DNA of 5,271 nucleotides from Propionibacteriaceae bacterium UBA6122 (GTDB taxonomy: Bacteria > Actinomycetota > Actinomycetes > Propionibacteriales > Propionibacteriaceae). The position numbers were made by a program, and so were the translations under genes. The notes under the pieces were generated by a model that was given only the letters and a program-made list of their open reading frames with translations, did not search any database and was not told the origin of the DNA. Location of the stretch: positions 144,141 to 149,411 of the forward strand of contig DIVW01000040.1 in NCBI GenBank assembly GCA_002428365.1, given 5' to 3'. Of the stretch, positions 4,941 through 5,271 are shown in pieces; the stretch's first letter is position 1, and every line of letters starts with the position of its first letter.

Positions 4941-4958
4941 GGTCGCATCGATGCGGCC
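4941..4958. promoter_or_regulatory. Palindrome upstream of the msiK-like gene, candidate operator
   Basis: GGTCGCATCGATGCGGCC contains a perfect 12-bp palindrome, CGCATCGATGCG (4944-4955), extended by GG/CC after one mismatch on each side. It lies 57-74 bp before the msiK ATG. A central CpG is typical of LacI-family operators, which often control sugar-transport genes. A smaller repeat, GCCAT-N6-ATGGC (4922-4937), adjoins it. Whether a regulator binds is unknown. A possible promoter (TTGCGA 4868-4873, GATACC 4890-4895) is too weak to call separately. Confidence 0.35.
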
Positions 4959-5014
4959 AAGTTTCCACTACGGATCGTCGGGCACGTACCTGCCCGTGGA
5001 AAGGAATTACTGGC

Positions 5015-5271
<257 letters not shown>

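Overview
The window (about 65% G+C by eye) reads as chromosomal core DNA of a high-GC Gram-positive bacterium (Actinomycetota). The support is a groEL preceded by two HrcA/CIRCE operators and without groES directly upstream, a DUF3263 protein (a family I know only from actinobacteria), an MsiK-like sugar-transport ATPase resembling Streptomyces MsiK, and several genes that appear to be transcribed without a leader. I cannot name the genus. There is no sign of mobile DNA, CRISPR or phage.

Layout. The 5' part of groEL lies on the minus strand (1-524). Its control region (525-701) holds two CIRCE operators and a candidate promoter. On the plus strand follows a short HExxH-motif protein (801-1277), whose 3' end overlaps that of a minus-strand DUF3263 gene (1261-1545). 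The DUF3263 gene is back to back with a plus-strand pair: manA, phosphomannose isomerase (1764-2951), and a P-loop kinase-like protein (2954-3472) that is probably translationally coupled to it. A minus-strand GNAT acetyltransferase (3459-3923) converges on that pair with overlapping stops. Next come a complete tRNA-Thr(UGU) with encoded CCA (4024-4099), a minus-strand DedA/VTT-like membrane protein (4110-4841), and the 5' end of an MsiK/UgpC-type ABC ATPase (5015 to the window end).

How the parts relate. Most are unrelated housekeeping genes. A loose carbohydrate theme links manA (fructose-6-P/mannose-6-P interconversion) with the sugar-importer ATPase. No stretch over 300 bases lacks a gene. 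The gaps are 525-800 (groEL control region), 1546-1763 (divergent promoters), 3924-4023 (acetyltransferase and tRNA promoters) and 4842-5014 (DedA-like and msiK promoters plus a palindrome).

The most useful observation beyond the gene list is that three minus-strand genes (DUF3263, GNAT, DedA-like) share the same start architecture, TANNNT-N6-start codon, with no well-placed Shine-Dalgarno. This suggests leaderless mRNAs and fixes their starts. I found no convincing new multi-gene system; the poorly characterised proteins are the HExxH protein, the DUF3263 protein and the P-loop kinase.
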